A stretch of DNA of 64,000 nucleotides from Scolanthus callimorphus (GCA_033964015.1 CM066913.1:23645854-23709853); one strand, 5' to 3'; positions 11,191-23,440 are shown, counted from the first letter of the stretch. The notes: a model not told the origin generated them from the letters alone. Made by a program: numbers and translations.

Positions 11191-11718
11191 CTTCTTCCAG
11201 CCGATCCGTTACATCGAAAGATGCACTTCATCCGGAGATCACTAAGGGCTATGCCAAGAAGGGGTTGGTAATCACAGCCTCTATCCTTAGCCCATCGACG
11301 GCCAGGTCTGCGACGTTTAAAGCTGTCAGCTGTCTTACTGTCTTATTGAATTGCTTTACACTTACCTGTCTTTATTATGCACCTTGCAGTATATACAAGC
11401 ATATATAATTTATGCAAAAACGTGTGAGTCACAAACTAACATTAGTATGTCATCTGCTTTCAAGGTATACCTCAGTGATGTGGTAGTGATGTACTTTGTG
11501 TATTCCCAACAATCTCGTCATTGTTTTATGAAAAATATACTAATTACCTTCTCTAATTAAGGTATGAGCACCGGCTAATTTGGGTCATATTTGAACGAAT
11601 TTAGAGAGAAATTTCTTCAATTTGACGAATTTGATAGCTCAAAACGATATCTATACTACTATAATCGGGTTGTCTGCGCAAGCGTTTCTGATTGGCTAAA
11701 TCGTCCGCACTCACTCCG

Positions 11719-12505
11719 TTTAGCCCTGTAGCTTTGCCGCAAAGCGAAGTTCACAAACCTGAAGTGAAGGTGGAATCCTCGACAGTTGGCGTGTTTTGGT
11801 TGCAAAGGATTCACCCTGGGCTAAGTTCCAATTCAAGCGATTTCTTAAGCGAGGGACAAAGCGGCCATCGCCGTCATTTTGAAATCTCCCACAGAAACTT
11901 AAAAATAACTCAGTTCGCACAGCCGAAAGCACCATAGTCATCCTAACCTAAATGGTTCTGTCACAAATTACTTGCAGGAATATGCAAGGATAATTCTTAT
12001 TCGAAAGCTTTAAGCCGAGAAAATTTTTCATTCAGCCTGAACAAACGTACACCGCTGTACACCGCCTTGCTTTCCTGGGCGCGCGCTAAGGCGAAATGCC
12101 ACACTACACAAAGCGAAGCCATGAATAATATCGTCTAAGTATAAATCCTGACGCTGTATCGCAAAACGAAGGACACAAACCAGAAAAGAAGGAGGACATC
12201 TCTCCGGTGGGCGTGTTTTTGTTGGAAAAGATTCATCTTTGGCTAAGTTCCAATTCTAGCGATTTTTTCAGCGAGGGACAAAGCCGCCATCGCGGCCATG
12301 TTGAAATCTCCCACATAAACTAAAAAGGAACTCAGTTCCCTTAACCGAAAGCACCATAGACATTCAAACCTAAATGGTTCTATTACAGATTACTTACATT
12401 TGTGTGCAGGGATAATTCTAATTCGAGAAAGATTTGAGCTGAGAAAAATTGATTCAAGTTTGAACAAACTTACACCTGGCACTGCCTACACAGCGCGCGC
12501 TAAAG
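11719..12505. repeat. Diverged tandem duplication, offset 422 bp
   Basis: Segments 11719-12090 and 12150-12505 align over their whole length (GGCTAAGTTCCAATTC at 11819 and 12241; GAAATCTCCCACA in both) with perhaps one difference in six. Both end near GCGCGCGCTAA. The divergence shows an older duplication than those at 3.5 and 4.7 kb. The 73-81 residue frames inside it are not conserved between copies, which argues against coding. Confidence 0.8.
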
Positions 12506-13375
12506 TCATGAAAGGTATTCTCTTAATATGCCTATGATAAAGTAAGCCATTGCTTAACGTTCCCTTACTGATAAGCATACAAACAATTCAAATGTTTTTT
12601 TTTCTGTAATAGTTTTTAATTTTAGCGGGTTCTTAGACAGACTTGAGAACCGGACTGACTCACCGAGACACACGTGTGACATTTTCTCCACCAAAATCAG
12701 GGAGACCAGTGCAAAAAAGGGAGGTCATTAGTAATGTAATTGAGCAGTTTAAGGAAGGGGGACCCAGGTTGAGTCACGAAGTGACGGGCTGTTCTCTTGT
12801 TTGGATTAAAATGTTGTTGCCATATTTTTCAGTTTTTTCTCATTTTTTTGTCGAAGCTTTTAAATAAATCGCGCCTTTTATTCATTCAATATGTTCTACA
12901 ATCAATCGGAAAAAATCGTACGAGAGTTTTTTTACGATAAAAAAAATTACTTGAAATATCTTGATTTTAAGAAAGTGCAAATAAATCATATGACAACAAA
13001 ATTTAGACGAAGCCAATCCAAAATAACTCACGCTTGTTTCTTCACAATGTAGCATACTAGACTTGTGCCAAGTTTCAGCGCCTCAGGTTCATTTGTTGCC
13101 GTAAAAAAGCGTGATTGACTGTACATAGGTCTGTTTACAAACTTCCTTTCAGTCGATTTAAGCAAAAACATATTTCTTAAAACGTTTCTAAAAAAATCTC
13201 GATCGGTTTCGTTGTTAATGCCGCTGTTCAAAATGCTCCAATGCTCATGAAAAGTACTTTTGCTCTTACTCTCCCCCGTTAGGCGATCTAATCGTCTTAG
13301 ATCTCACAATAACATTCCAGATGCGCCAAATGCCAGCAAAAGGTCACTAAAATGCTCTTTCTGTACCACGAATAG
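12506..13375. other. No gene seen
   Basis: A 74-residue frame at 12643-12867 has no recognisable domain. The rest is AT-rich. Confidence 0.35.
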
Positions 13376-15250
13376 TTTCCTATCATAGAAACTGTTGTAC
13401 ACTGCGCCCTTAGGTGATATTGTACGGAAACCTGGCCTGTCTTTCCACTTTTATGCTGATGATTCCCAGCTATATACGTCCTTCGCATGCAATAATGATC
13501 AAGAGTTGTCTTCTGCTAAGAAGCGCCTAGAATGCTGCGTGGGGGTTGCTATTTTGCGAGCCACCGAGCCCCGAGCCTTTCGGGGCGAGCCTCGAGCCTT
13601 TTGATATATTTCTTGCCAATTTTGTATTGAATTAAATAATGATAACTCAACAAGGCAAGATGGCAAAATGGTTGACCATAACCCTTCTTGACATGAGATT
13701 TTTTCAAGTTTTTATTACGTTTTTCAAAGACTCGCCTTACATAGCCCGGGGCTCGCCAAGAGGCTCGCAACCGTGGCATGAACTTTGATTGCGTTTAGAA
13801 CTGTTGGGATCGTTTGTGTAACAATTCTGTTAAGTTTTAATTGCATTAGAGGAAAGTTACACTTCTATCAACTTTCGTAAGATATATTTATTTACAGCGC
13901 GCGGCTGTAATTGTGTCTCATTTCAAAATTCATTTTTGAAAGACGGAATCAAAATCGCTATTTGTCGGTTGGGCGGGAGTTGCGAATGGAATTGAAGGGG
14001 GAGTGAGGAGCGTGGAAAAATCGGTCAATCTCCATGACTGCCTACCATGCTGGATAAAGGCCGATAAACTGAGTAAGAGAAGTTGGCTAAAGCTACGTGG
14101 TAACCAATTTTAATGAGCCGTGCTATTGATAATGTTGAAGGAACTAAGATTTGTTTGGTTTTTGCATTTCTTTGGTAGTTTAATAATTGTCGAACAGAGT
14201 GGAATATTAATCCTTGGTATCTTGAAATTGACCACCGGATTACATGTCTGATATGTTTTCTAGTTTTTAATGCATTTTTCAAAGGCTAGCAAGAAAAGGC
14301 TCCGGACTCGCTAAGAGGCTCGCGGCTCGCAGGCTCGCAAATTAGGCAACCTCATGCTTTGTTGCTGAGATTAATCATTGGATGACAATAAACAAACTAA
14401 AACTAAAAAATCGGAAAGACAGAACTTTTACTTATTCACTCTCGTTTCCGTCCTCCAACGTCGTCGCCTTCCCTTACTGTGGGTAATGATGTTATAAATG
14501 CTGCGACCCATGCTCGTAACCTTGGCGCCTTTTTTGACAACACGATGTCCTGAACCCGGCATGTTAATGATGTTGTGAAAGGAGCATTCTACCATGTCCG
14601 TAATATCTCTAAAGTCAGGAAATACATTAGTCGAAGCACCTGTGAAACTCGTCCATACTTTTATTTGTTCCTGGCAAAGAGCTCACCAAGTTGCAGTCGG
14701 TGCAGAATGCTGCTGCCCGTATCGTTTCATGCAAAAGAAAATTGGATCATATTACGGAAACTCTTAAGGAACTGCACTGGCTGCCTATAGAACAGAGGAT
14801 TATTTTTAAGATTAATCTTATCACCTACAAGGCCCTAAATGACTTGGCGCCATCATATATCAAAGAACTATTGGATTTTTACGCCTTAAGGAACCTAATT
14901 TTAATCTAATTACTTATGGGCGACGGGCTTTTTCAGTTGCAGCGCCGAGACTTTGGAACGCGCTTCCTTTTGAGATCAGGGCTTGCTCCATGTGAACAGT
15001 TTCAACTTTTAAAAACCCATCTTTTGAAGATTGCGTATGATGTGTAATGTTTCTTTTTTGTAATTTTAGCTTTTACTACCCTTTTTATTATTTGTAAAAA
15101 AAAATTTTTTCCATTAGCATTGTAAGATTTTATACCCAGTTTTTATATGATTTAAACGATTTATTTTCATTATTATTACCATTGTAAAGCGCGCAGAACA
15201 GAAATGTATGCGCGCTATATAAGAAATTTTATTATTAATATTATTACTGT
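13376..15250 (+). mobile_element. CR1/L2-type LINE, 5'-truncated, split by a DNA element
   Basis: The first segment (13376-13540) carries the reverse transcriptase core LSFHFYADDSQLYTSF, the YADD active site. The second (14353-15050) continues at the expected point with INHWM. It goes on with VKGAFYHVRNISKVRKYI, LQSVQNAAARIVSCKRK, LPIEQRIIFKINLITYKALN and the closing WNALPFEIRAC, using several frames. The 3' UTR ends in GCGCTATATAAGAAATTTTA followed by a TTATTA-rich tail (15195-15250), the usual end of this LINE type. Everything before the YADD block is missing. Frameshifts after 14650 and a stop near 14990 make it inactive. Confidence 0.85.
13543..14352. mobile_element. 810 bp inverted-repeat element inserted in the LINE
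   Basis: The left end reads GGGTTGCTATTTTGCGAGCC. The reverse complement of the right end reads GGTTGCCTAATTTGCGAGCC. Both ends are followed by clustered GAGCC/GGCTC repeats. Flanks carry a likely 8-9 bp target duplication (ATGCTGCGT at 13532 and ATGCTTTGT at 14354). The LINE reading resumes directly across it. The interior has no transposase, so it is non-autonomous. The duplication length suggests a hAT-type element, by inference only. Confidence 0.75.
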
Positions 15251-17600
15251 TATTGTTGTAGCATTTCTGGGGCAAATAGTTGCAACACTCAATTGTTTTG
15301 TTGAGCGAACCGGCAAAAGCTTCGGTCCTACAGTAATATAATCCGGTAAGGATTAAGAATTAATCTTCTTAAGTTAGGTTCTTATCAGTGGAGTTCCTGT
15401 AAGGTGTACCGGTATAGAACTGCTGAACTAAGATCATCATGTAATTACAATTAAAAGCAACTTGACATATCTTTCAGGTTCTTAAAACCCAGGTTCTTAT
15501 AGCGGCTGTTTACTGTATGCAATTTGCCATTATTATTTTTACCCATTCTACTTCACACTGGCTTAACTAGTAGTCTAAACATACATCCCATGTACCCTTT
15601 CCAGTGGTCTCGCGGCTGGAGTCGATAGCGCGAATGAAGAGTAAGTTCTCACAGACTTCAAGCGTCTATGACACCAAATTCTTAAAACATATCTTTTTTG
15701 ATATAATGAAAGGCATAGGAATATTTAAACCATCTACCAAATTTCACAGTATTCGGGTAAATTTTGAGCAAGATATAGCGATTCGAATTTCAGCATTTTC
15801 AATTTAAAAGTGCGAAATTTCCCGCGCGCGGCCAATTGCATGCAAACGAGGCTATGACGTATGCAGTGTGTCTTCGATTCTCCCTCGGCTTGCAAAAACG
15901 AAGAAAACATGGCGAACAAGGAGAGGAATCACAGAAAAACATGAAGCGTATGAGGTCGCCCGGATGGAATGTTTACCAAAAACACGAACAATACACCTGG
16001 GATTTCGCTACACACGTTTCCGGAAAGCTTAGTTTCCTGCAGAAGCGAAGTTTGTGAGAAAACACCGCCCACCACCGAACACTCTGTTCAAGGAATTTCT
16101 ACCCTCCTCGTGTTCTGTTCTTGCTAATGGGTTCTATTCCGCTTTCTTCAACTGTAAAGCTTATGGACTATCACTAGAGGTAAAAGTAATACAGAATTAC
16201 AGTGCTTATTAAAAGTTTATTGTCAAAGTTTTTTTGCCTAATGTTTTCTTATCTTGATTTGCCTTTTTCGTGACTTGATTGAATGATTCCCTCGCTAGTT
16301 AAGTAAGTTACTGGTGTCCATCCCTTCCATTAATGTTTTTTAAAGATACCAGAGTATAAGCGAAATGAAAAAATATCTTTAGTGAGATAAACTTGATTTG
16401 GAAACTATGGTTTTCAGACTATGCTGTCGGGAAGGTGTGAAGGAATTTTTTGGTGTGATATTTTTGTTCTTTTCGTCCAAAACCAAACCTTAGAATTTTT
16501 TGGGGGTACAAAAACTTGACATGGCAAATTTTCATTAATGATTCTCTCTAAAATTTGGCTTTCTCTAATTTTACAATTAAAGTCATATTTGATCATGGTA
16601 TTTTTGGACATGGGGCAAAGAGACCATGTATTTTTGAGGCGTTTAACATGACTAATGAGCACCTACCAAAGTTTTTAAATATGGTTCCATATCTTTGTGT
16701 CTGCCTATGTGATTCCACTGATAACATTTTACTGTATAGCAGCTGATGGACTCTCTCTATTCATTCCCAGACTTGAATCAGTCACTGATTCTTGGCAACC
16801 CTAAAACTCTGAATATTACCTCACCCAGAAAATCATGTCAGCATGTCTTATACTCTGCTTTCAGTGTTGCTTCATCATGGTTCATAGGAATAAGTACCAT
16901 GATGAGTAAATAATTCTCGGTGGTAGCAAACCCAAAATTAACTGCTCTGTCCCATTTAACAAGATTTCATTGAGTCAAAGCAAACTTGTGTTTACTATGA
17001 GTTCCTAATGGTTGAGCTCTAATCAGAATAAAAACAGTTTCTTTTGGTTTTATTTTTTTTGGTCACAAGTTTATCAGTTAGTTGTTGAACTTGTTATGTT
17101 TACAACATAACCAAAACTAAGTTCTTATTGGATATTTTCAGTTACAGAGCAGCAGCAGATACATACAATATGTAGTTCAAAGGCAGTTAAAGCAAGGAGC
17201 ATCATGCAAGGGAAGCAAAAAAAAGAGCCATCCGTGGGGAGTCTGCAAAGACGCACATCAATTACAATGGCACATTATGATGGTTTAGCATATTTTCAAA
17301 ATCTTGAACCACATTTAGAGAAATATAATCAAAATTGTAACAATATTATAAATTGTAATCTTGTGTTTAACTTCCAATAGCATTCTCTGCTAGCATCTTT
17401 TCTCTGTATTTCACTAGCTGAGGAAAATAGACCTCTGCTCTAGGTTGAAACTCACTTTGTTTTACCACTGTCCACAACCGTGGATATCTACAGACGTTTT
17501 CTGCTCCATTTGGCTCAAATAATATCAGCAGATAATGTCTGTAGATATGCTTCCACATATAATGGGCTCACAAAATGATTAGGAAACCACCCAAGGTTGT
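15251..17600. other. No gene supported
   Basis: This is mostly AT-rich DNA. A plus-strand frame at 15836-16057 (73 residues) overlaps an ATGGCGAACAAGGAG start in another frame at about 15908, and GTAAAAGT near 16181 could be a donor. Neither is convincing. The remaining short frames have no features. Confidence 0.35.
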
Positions 17601-17607
17601 GGATAGT

Positions 17608-17890
17608 GGCAAAACAAAGTAAGTTTTGATCCGGGTCTCTTTTTCTTGCAACCCTCAGGCAGAAAAATGCAGAGATTAGAGGTCTCTACTAGCAAGGGAC
17701 CAATAGCAGTCATCATAGTTCATATTCTTTGACATTGTGTGGTGGAAGGTGGCAAAACAAAGCAAGTTTTGACCCGGGTCTCTTTTCCTTGCAACCCTCA
17801 GGCAGCAAATGCAGAGATTAGAGGCCTCTACTAGCAAGGGACCAATAGCAGTCATAACAATTCTTTGACATTGTGTGGTTCCAGGAAAAT
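17608..17890. repeat. Tandem duplication, unit about 143 bp
   Basis: Two copies start at 17608 and 17751 (GGCAAAACAAAG). Both contain CCGGGTCTCTTT and TACTAGCAAGGGACCAATAG. They are nearly identical, so the duplication is fairly recent. Confidence 0.85.
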
Positions 17891-18020
17891 CCATTCCTCC
17901 CCCTTGGTAGGGATTTGGAAATTCTAGAAGGGTGGGGTGGGGGTAAAATATTTCCCATACAATTACTATATTTTTCACTGGAAATTCAAGTGGGTGGTGG
18001 GTTATAGTTATGGACAATTT
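17880..18020. repeat. Dispersed repeat also seen near 32700-32900 and 52880-53190
   Basis: Blocks such as TTCCAGGAAAATCCATTCC and ATGGACAATTTCTGGAAT reappear in the interior of the element at 31867-37481 and near 53160. The class is unknown. Confidence 0.4.
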
Positions 18021-18496
18021 CTGGAATCACACATTTCAGAAAACAGGCACCTCTAGCTTGCCTTACTCGAATGACTTTCTTGAAAAAGAATCTGGTACAG
18101 ACACCAATGTCCAGGAGTTGTGTTTGGCTTCACTACACTAGCTGCATGATCAATATTTGTAGGTGCGAAATTCAAAATTAACCATAAAAATTCTCAAAGC
18201 AGACATCAATTTCATATGAAAAGCACATTGTTCACACATTTAAAATGTGTGAACAATTTAAACTCCTCCTTCAAAGAAATGCCTGATAAACAGTTCAAGT
18301 TCCAATCATGTTTGTTTAAATTAAGCCCAAAACATGTAGCAAGCCCATCGCCTGTAATGGATTACTGGCCTCATGCTGTCTTGACATTTGGAGGTACAGT
18401 ACAGTGTACCATTGAAAACTTTTTCACATCAATTTGGAATTGAATACATGCACATGGCATTGTGCTAAAAAGATTTCGAGTACCTCATATAAGCTT

Positions 18497-18692
18497 GGAC
18501 AACAACAACCAAAGGTTGAGATTTATGTTAAACACCGTGGAGAAATGCTGTTTTGCTGACCTTTCAAGCGTTACCTAGCTTGGAGTTAACTTTTTTTCTT
18601 TGATCCGATGAAGGGCTAATGCTTAAAATGTCAGCAAAACACCATTTCCCCACAGTGTTAACACAAATCTCAACCTTTGGTTGTTGTTGTCC
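18497..18692. repeat. Foldback element, arms about 62 bp
   Basis: The left arm 18497-18559 starts GGACAACAACAACCAAAGG. The right arm 18631-18692 is its inverted copy with a few mismatches. The spacer is about 70 bp and includes GATGAAGGGCTAATGC. It is a compact hairpin-forming repeat. Confidence 0.85.
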
Positions 18693-20850
18693 TTGTTTAC
18701 ATCCCCACTGAAGCAGACCACCTAGTTTTCCTGAAAACTAGTCATACCCGTGAGTAAGCTGAGTCAACAAATGTGTCTTCCTTTGTTAGAAAATCTTGAC
18801 AACTGAAGGTGCGAGCCAGGGAAATTTTTTAGCACAACATTCATCGATGGTGAAAAATTCCATAGGGCCAAGTAGTGCAATTATGTTCCTGCTATTGTGT
18901 AGCTTTGTATCCATGTAATGGGAGGAAAATGCTGTAAACATTCAACCCAGTCAGATGATGATGATGAGCCATGCTTCACTCATGCCATAAAAGATGCAGG
19001 CTAGCAGAGGTCTGGAGTTTTCACAGCCCTGGTACCCAAATATCCACTTGTTGAAAAACAGTCGGTGTAGGCAACCACACATCAGGATACAGACGAACTA
19101 CCAAGTTATTAGTCAGAATTTTACAAAAAAATACCGTAAAATTTACTGTACTTGTACGGCTCATGATTTAATTTGATGTTACACTAAACTTTAATTGAGA
19201 TACTTTCCACTAGCAAGCTAATCCACTTTATCCAAGTTTCCAATGCCACAAGTCATAAGAAAGCAAGTGCAATATCTGCTACCATATTGTTTTTTATCAG
19301 AATGTGGGTATAAATTAATGTGCTAAAGAAATGTAGAAGAGGATCATAAGAATAGGTGAGGAATTTAGAAATAACTAACATCAAAAAAGTTTTATAAAAA
19401 CATTTCTAGGCCATCTTTTTAACTTGGGGAAAAATAAAAATATGTAGCTGCGTCCTCGACTACGTAACGTTTTGAGGCATCAATCACGAAAAGTTATCCA
19501 CTCTTTAATAATATGTAGCTGGGAGAAGAAAACAGCCTTGTGTACAATCCTGCTGATCGTAGCTGTTCTCAAGTATGCAAGCCAAGCCGCACTCGAGAAC
19601 GTGAAGTTCAACAGCGCAATTTCTACATTTGGAATCTTGAGTAATTCACAATAATTTCCATGTAGGATGGCAACGCAAAACCAGCAAGGTTCCTGAGACA
19701 AAGTGCAAAAGAATCGCGCCGAGTCGATCGAACTTGCTCCATCTTTATCATCGGTTTCTGTGTTCAGAATTCAACCAAGAATAGCAGTCGCTAGCTAAGG
19801 GCTCATTTGAGTAGAGGACTACTCGAGTTCCTGTTCTCCAACGCATTCCTTGACCTCGAATTCCAAAGAAGAACACGAACTGCTGCTGCTTTTGACATGC
19901 TTGGAAGCCATTTTGATTTGAGAGAACACACTGCATACGTCACACACTCGGACCCAGTCTTTCACCGCTTGAAGGGAAAATTGCGGTTTTTCTGACCGCT
20001 CTAAGTTTTGTAAAAAATATTAAAAAAAAGTGGAAAAGTCTCGAAAAGTAGTATTTAGACGTTCTTCTCGACATTTAAGACAAAAAACTACTATGTAACA
20101 TTTCGTGTCATAGACGCTTTCAGGGCAGACTTTCATGACAATCTAATCCCGCCTACGATGACAAACTTTTGCTAAACTTATGGATTCAAAAGATGCACAG
20201 AAATCCGCGTTATTTCAACATAAACAAGCATTTGAAGATCTGCAGCTCGACTTCCGACGCATCAACTTTTTTGCGATTCCTTTCTATAGCCCTAACAACC
20301 GGTAGTCCATTACCAGTCAAAGTGGCACTATACATTATTTATCAATCAAAGTTGTAATTATATTATTTCAATCGTTCTATATATCTACTTTTATAATGAT
20401 AATCACTTTATACCAATAATCAAAACTATAAAATTCCTATTAAATGCTATTATTTACTTTATGAAAACCAGTTAACTATTTACAAATTATGGCTGATTAA
20501 AATGCAATGTATTACATATGTATTAGAAAATTGGCAAAGAAATCAATAATGAGTCTAGGGAATATATGTAGATGCACCTCCCGCGGATTGGAAAAAAATG
20601 GCGGCGTCCAAGACAGAGAAGAATGTGGATGACTTTCTGTTCTTTCTGTTTCTTTCTTCAGCAACATCTTGAAAGATACCACAGTAGGACCCTGGAGTTT
20701 TCTCCATCACTTCCCGCCATGGTGCGTCCACGCTTCTCATGCAGGCTTCCGTGAAGTCTCCAACTGACTCAATTTACGGTAGCCCGCAATTGATAGGGAT
20801 TACTTTGTCATGACTTTGTCCCACTCAAACAAGGCTTCTCCTGGTAATGG
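18693..20850. other. No gene supported; three short ATG-started ORFs
   Basis: ORFs that begin in a plausible start context are: minus 19819-19911 (MASKHVKSSSSSC, 30 residues), plus 20180-20305 (MDSKDAQKSALFQHKQAFED, 41 residues) and plus 20598-20672 (MAASKTEKNVDDFL, 24 residues). The last is followed by a polypyrimidine stretch ending in CAG (20662). The first and third lie in less AT-rich pockets and could be first exons of lost or unannotated genes. I cannot connect any of them to downstream exons. Confidence 0.25.
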
Positions 20851-20854
20851 GCCC

Positions 20855-21569
20855 GTATAATTTACCTGAGTTTCGGCAGCGTAAGGTCCCCGATAATTTC
20901 TAAGTAACCTTGAGTTTCGAGTCGGGACTGATCACCCGTATCACAGCATCGACAATTTCTGTTTCAGAGTGCCCCTTAGGAAAGGCCACTGTCTATTACC
21001 GGTTTAGTCCTCCGAATAACAGTTTATCTTTCTCAGTTCCAATAGCACCCACGATATTAAACTCCTTCCGATAGATCCCTTGAACAACTGGTTGTTTTGA
21101 AATGTTAGGATTCGTGAGTTCCAGCGGGTAAGCTATCACGTCGCTAGCGCTATTTGCCTGTTCTTGGGAACATTTTGGCGAAAGTTGTTTCATTTTCTCT
21201 TCTGCAGCCTTAAGTAATTCACCCTGTGCTGCCATAATTTCTTTCATCTTGACCTGCAAGTTCTCATACTCTTTTTTTCGCATGCAAATACTTAGGTATT
21301 TGAACGGATGGCTCGGTGGTCGTGTCCGTAGGTTTATTAACGAACTCCCACAAGCCCTTCACAGATCCCTCCTTGTTGCCATCCTCCTCGCTCTGCTCAA
21401 TCAGCTTCTCTAATTCTGAACGAATGTTATTGGAAAGTAACAAACGTCCTTTTCCCTCATAGCCCTTGCAATCGATCTTGAGATATTGCCCCAATTCCTC
21501 GAGTTCGGCAATCGAGAAGCCGCAAACTTTCCCCCCGATCCCCAAAAGCAAATCCTCCATACCGAACAC
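20855..21569 (-). pseudogene. Retroelement gag-like ORF, frameshifted
   Basis: The frame from about 21569 begins MEDLLLGIGGKVCGFSI and continues with a SAP/LEM-like helix pair (AELEELGQYL, then NNIRSELEKLIEQ). A one-base excess in the T-run at 21272-21278 (A-run on minus) shifts it into a coiled-coil frame (MKEIMAAQGELLKAAEEKM). After two more shifts the sequence KGHSETEIVDAVIRVISPD and then GDLTLPKLR appears. I associate that with the capsid-like part of gag proteins common in cnidarian LTR retroelements. Order and spacing are coherent, so this is one decayed gene. No zinc knuckle or pol sequence follows, so the element is truncated at its 3' side. Confidence 0.55.
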
Positions 21570-22300
21570 TTACAAGGCGCACACAACTGAAATTCGCTCA
21601 GACTTTGCTTTTTTGCGAGAAAAGCCCAGCATCAATCCTGTCACTCTTTGCAGCTTTGTTCCTATAACTGTTAACTTACAACGCTTGTTAGTCAAATAAA
21701 TTACTCCAGCAAGTCAAAATAAGAATCACTCCAATAATTCAATACAACTCCTTTCTCCCTCGCTGTGTCACGCCGGAGTCACCAAAATATTCTACACGTC
21801 TGATATGTCCACAATTCAGAACGACACTGTTCAGGACAAGCTGCTTAATCTCTCCAATATATATCCGACTCTTTCGTTCACTGGTTCACATGTTTTACTA
21901 AACTTTTCCTCTCTCTATCATTAAACCAGCTCCGGCTACATATACACGTAGGGTGTTATTTGATAACTCTTGCATAACAAGACTCGCATCGGGCGTGTGT
22001 GTAAACTCGATACTTCACATTTACGACCGAAGAAACCCGAAAAGCTATCCACCTTCTTGATTCTTCACTGATCCCGCGTACTCTTACTATAGGTAGAGTC
22101 CTTATTCTCCGCTGACGGTTGACGAATAAACTTATTTCAGTGTACGATTCAAGCTATAAGCGCGCGCGCTTTTATTGAGAAATGCCTTCGCCGTGCCTCA
22201 CTCCCAGAGCCTTTTTAACAGGTCTTTGCTCGACCGAAATGCAGCGCGCGGGTGCGTTAAAACTGGAATTAAGGAGAAACATCGATAAATGCAACTGATC
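21570..22300 (-). mobile_element. Possible LTR and 5' leader of the gag-bearing retroelement
   Basis: Upstream of the gag frame the minus strand has TTTGGTGACTCCGGCGTGAC (about 21787-21768). This resembles the tRNA primer-binding region that follows an LTR in gypsy or BEL elements. Further upstream an AATAAA-containing stretch lies near 22170. I could not find clear TG...CA LTR ends or a second LTR, so this is an inference. Confidence 0.3.
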
Positions 22301-22316
22301 ATAGTTTATAGAGGGG

Positions 22317-22568
22317 AATGGTTAGGAAACCTGACACCTTGTTATTGTACTATCTCTTTGTTCACTTTTTCAGAGGAATCCTTTTTTTGTGCAGGGTCAC
22401 GCTACCAAAATTCAGCCATTACGATACAGTGTACAACCAGACATGCATATTAGATGAACATGAAACAAAAGATTGTGCAGGGTCAATATCACGTGATAGC
22501 CCCTTTGAACATCCAGCCCACGCTATTGTATTGACCCCCTTTGAAGTTTGCCGGGCTTCCTAACCATT
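22317..22568. mobile_element. MITE-like element, 252 bp
   Basis: The ends AATGGTTAGGAAACC and the reverse complement of GGGCTTCCTAACCATT match over about 13 of 15 bases. The interior has no coding sequence. No clear target duplication was found. Confidence 0.55.
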
Positions 22569-22690
22569 GCACTCCATTAACTTTTAACTGATGAACTACA
22601 AAAGTCCAGTCAATCTGGCACTAACAACCTAATCAGCGCAAACTAATTGCAACACATCGGATTTTCCTATTGCTTATCTTTTTATTTCAG

Positions 22691-22999
22691 AGCTCTAGGT
22701 CGGACCTGTTTTTAGATATTGACCTCAAATTTACGGACATGATAGACGCATGTATTATTGAGAAAACCGTGTGCGGAATTTTGATTTTCTTGGCAAATTT
22801 ACTATTTTCGATATTTCGTGACGTAGCTATGTCAGCAGGCGCCTCGAACTTGATTGGCTAATTACAACTGACCTTCAAGTAAGAGACGGAGCAAGCCAAC
22901 TAACAGCGAAAACCCGGAAAAACTTTAGGATGAGGTTTTTAGTGATTTGATTTTGACGAAAAATGTTCTCCTTCTCAAAGCTCTAGGTCGGACCTGTTT
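22691..22999. repeat. 21 bp perfect direct repeat flanking 267 bp
   Basis: AGCTCTAGGTCGGACCTGT plus two T occurs at 22691-22711 and 22979-22999. It could be a LINE or SINE target-site duplication around 22712-22978, or a remnant of a tandem repeat. The 63-residue frame at 22670-22861 crosses it and is not supported as coding. Confidence 0.7.
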
Positions 23000-23005
23000 C
23001 ATGCT

Positions 23006-23440
23006 TCATGCTTTATCGGGCTTCTTGATTTTCGGAAGCAGCGGTTTTTTTCCCATCTTATAACACTTAACAGTGTATCGATTTCGTCTCTTTACCATTC
23101 TATGAAGAAAAAACAAATGATGGGCCTTGGACATTGTACGAACGCTTTTCTTAAATCTGCCCAGCCAGGTGAAAGTTTGCTCGGCGACCTCTGAGTTGTC
23201 GACCTCGCTGAGATGGTCTTTTGGGTTGTAGTTTGCTTGGCAGTTCCGATCTGTATGGTTCCCGAAGTGTAATCGATCAATGGCCTTTCCGATTTTCTCC
23301 ATATGTCGTCCCACGGCATAGGAAATGGTAGCCACTGCCTAGCTGCCTTGACGCCATCAAGGTGGCACATGTTGTCATAAACCAGAACAACATTTCCCCA
23401 CAACATTCCTCTCCAATATCTGAAGAGTGCATTTCTTTAA
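23006..23440 (-). pseudogene. KDZ (Kyakuja-Dileera-Zisupton) transposase C-terminal fragment
   Basis: The minus frame from about 23440 reads RYWRGMLWGNVVLVYDNMCH and then PFPMPWDDIWRK. A missing A in the run at 23293-23296 shifts it to GKAIDRLHFGNHTDRN, SEVAEQTFTWLGRFK and AHHLFFLHRMVKRRN, then a stop at 23006. The pattern VYDNMCHLDG ... H..NH...C ... EVAEQTF.WL.R is what I know from the C-terminus of KDZ transposases. The rest of the protein, including the CxC-type N-terminal fingers and the first catalytic residues, is not visible upstream. Family assignment is by recall. Confidence 0.6.

Noticed and set aside
21272..21278. Programmed frameshift at the A-run (minus strand) of the gag-like gene
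   Set aside because: The shift needed is +1, not the -1 expected for an AAAAAAG slip, and further frame breaks follow. Decay or assembly error is simpler.
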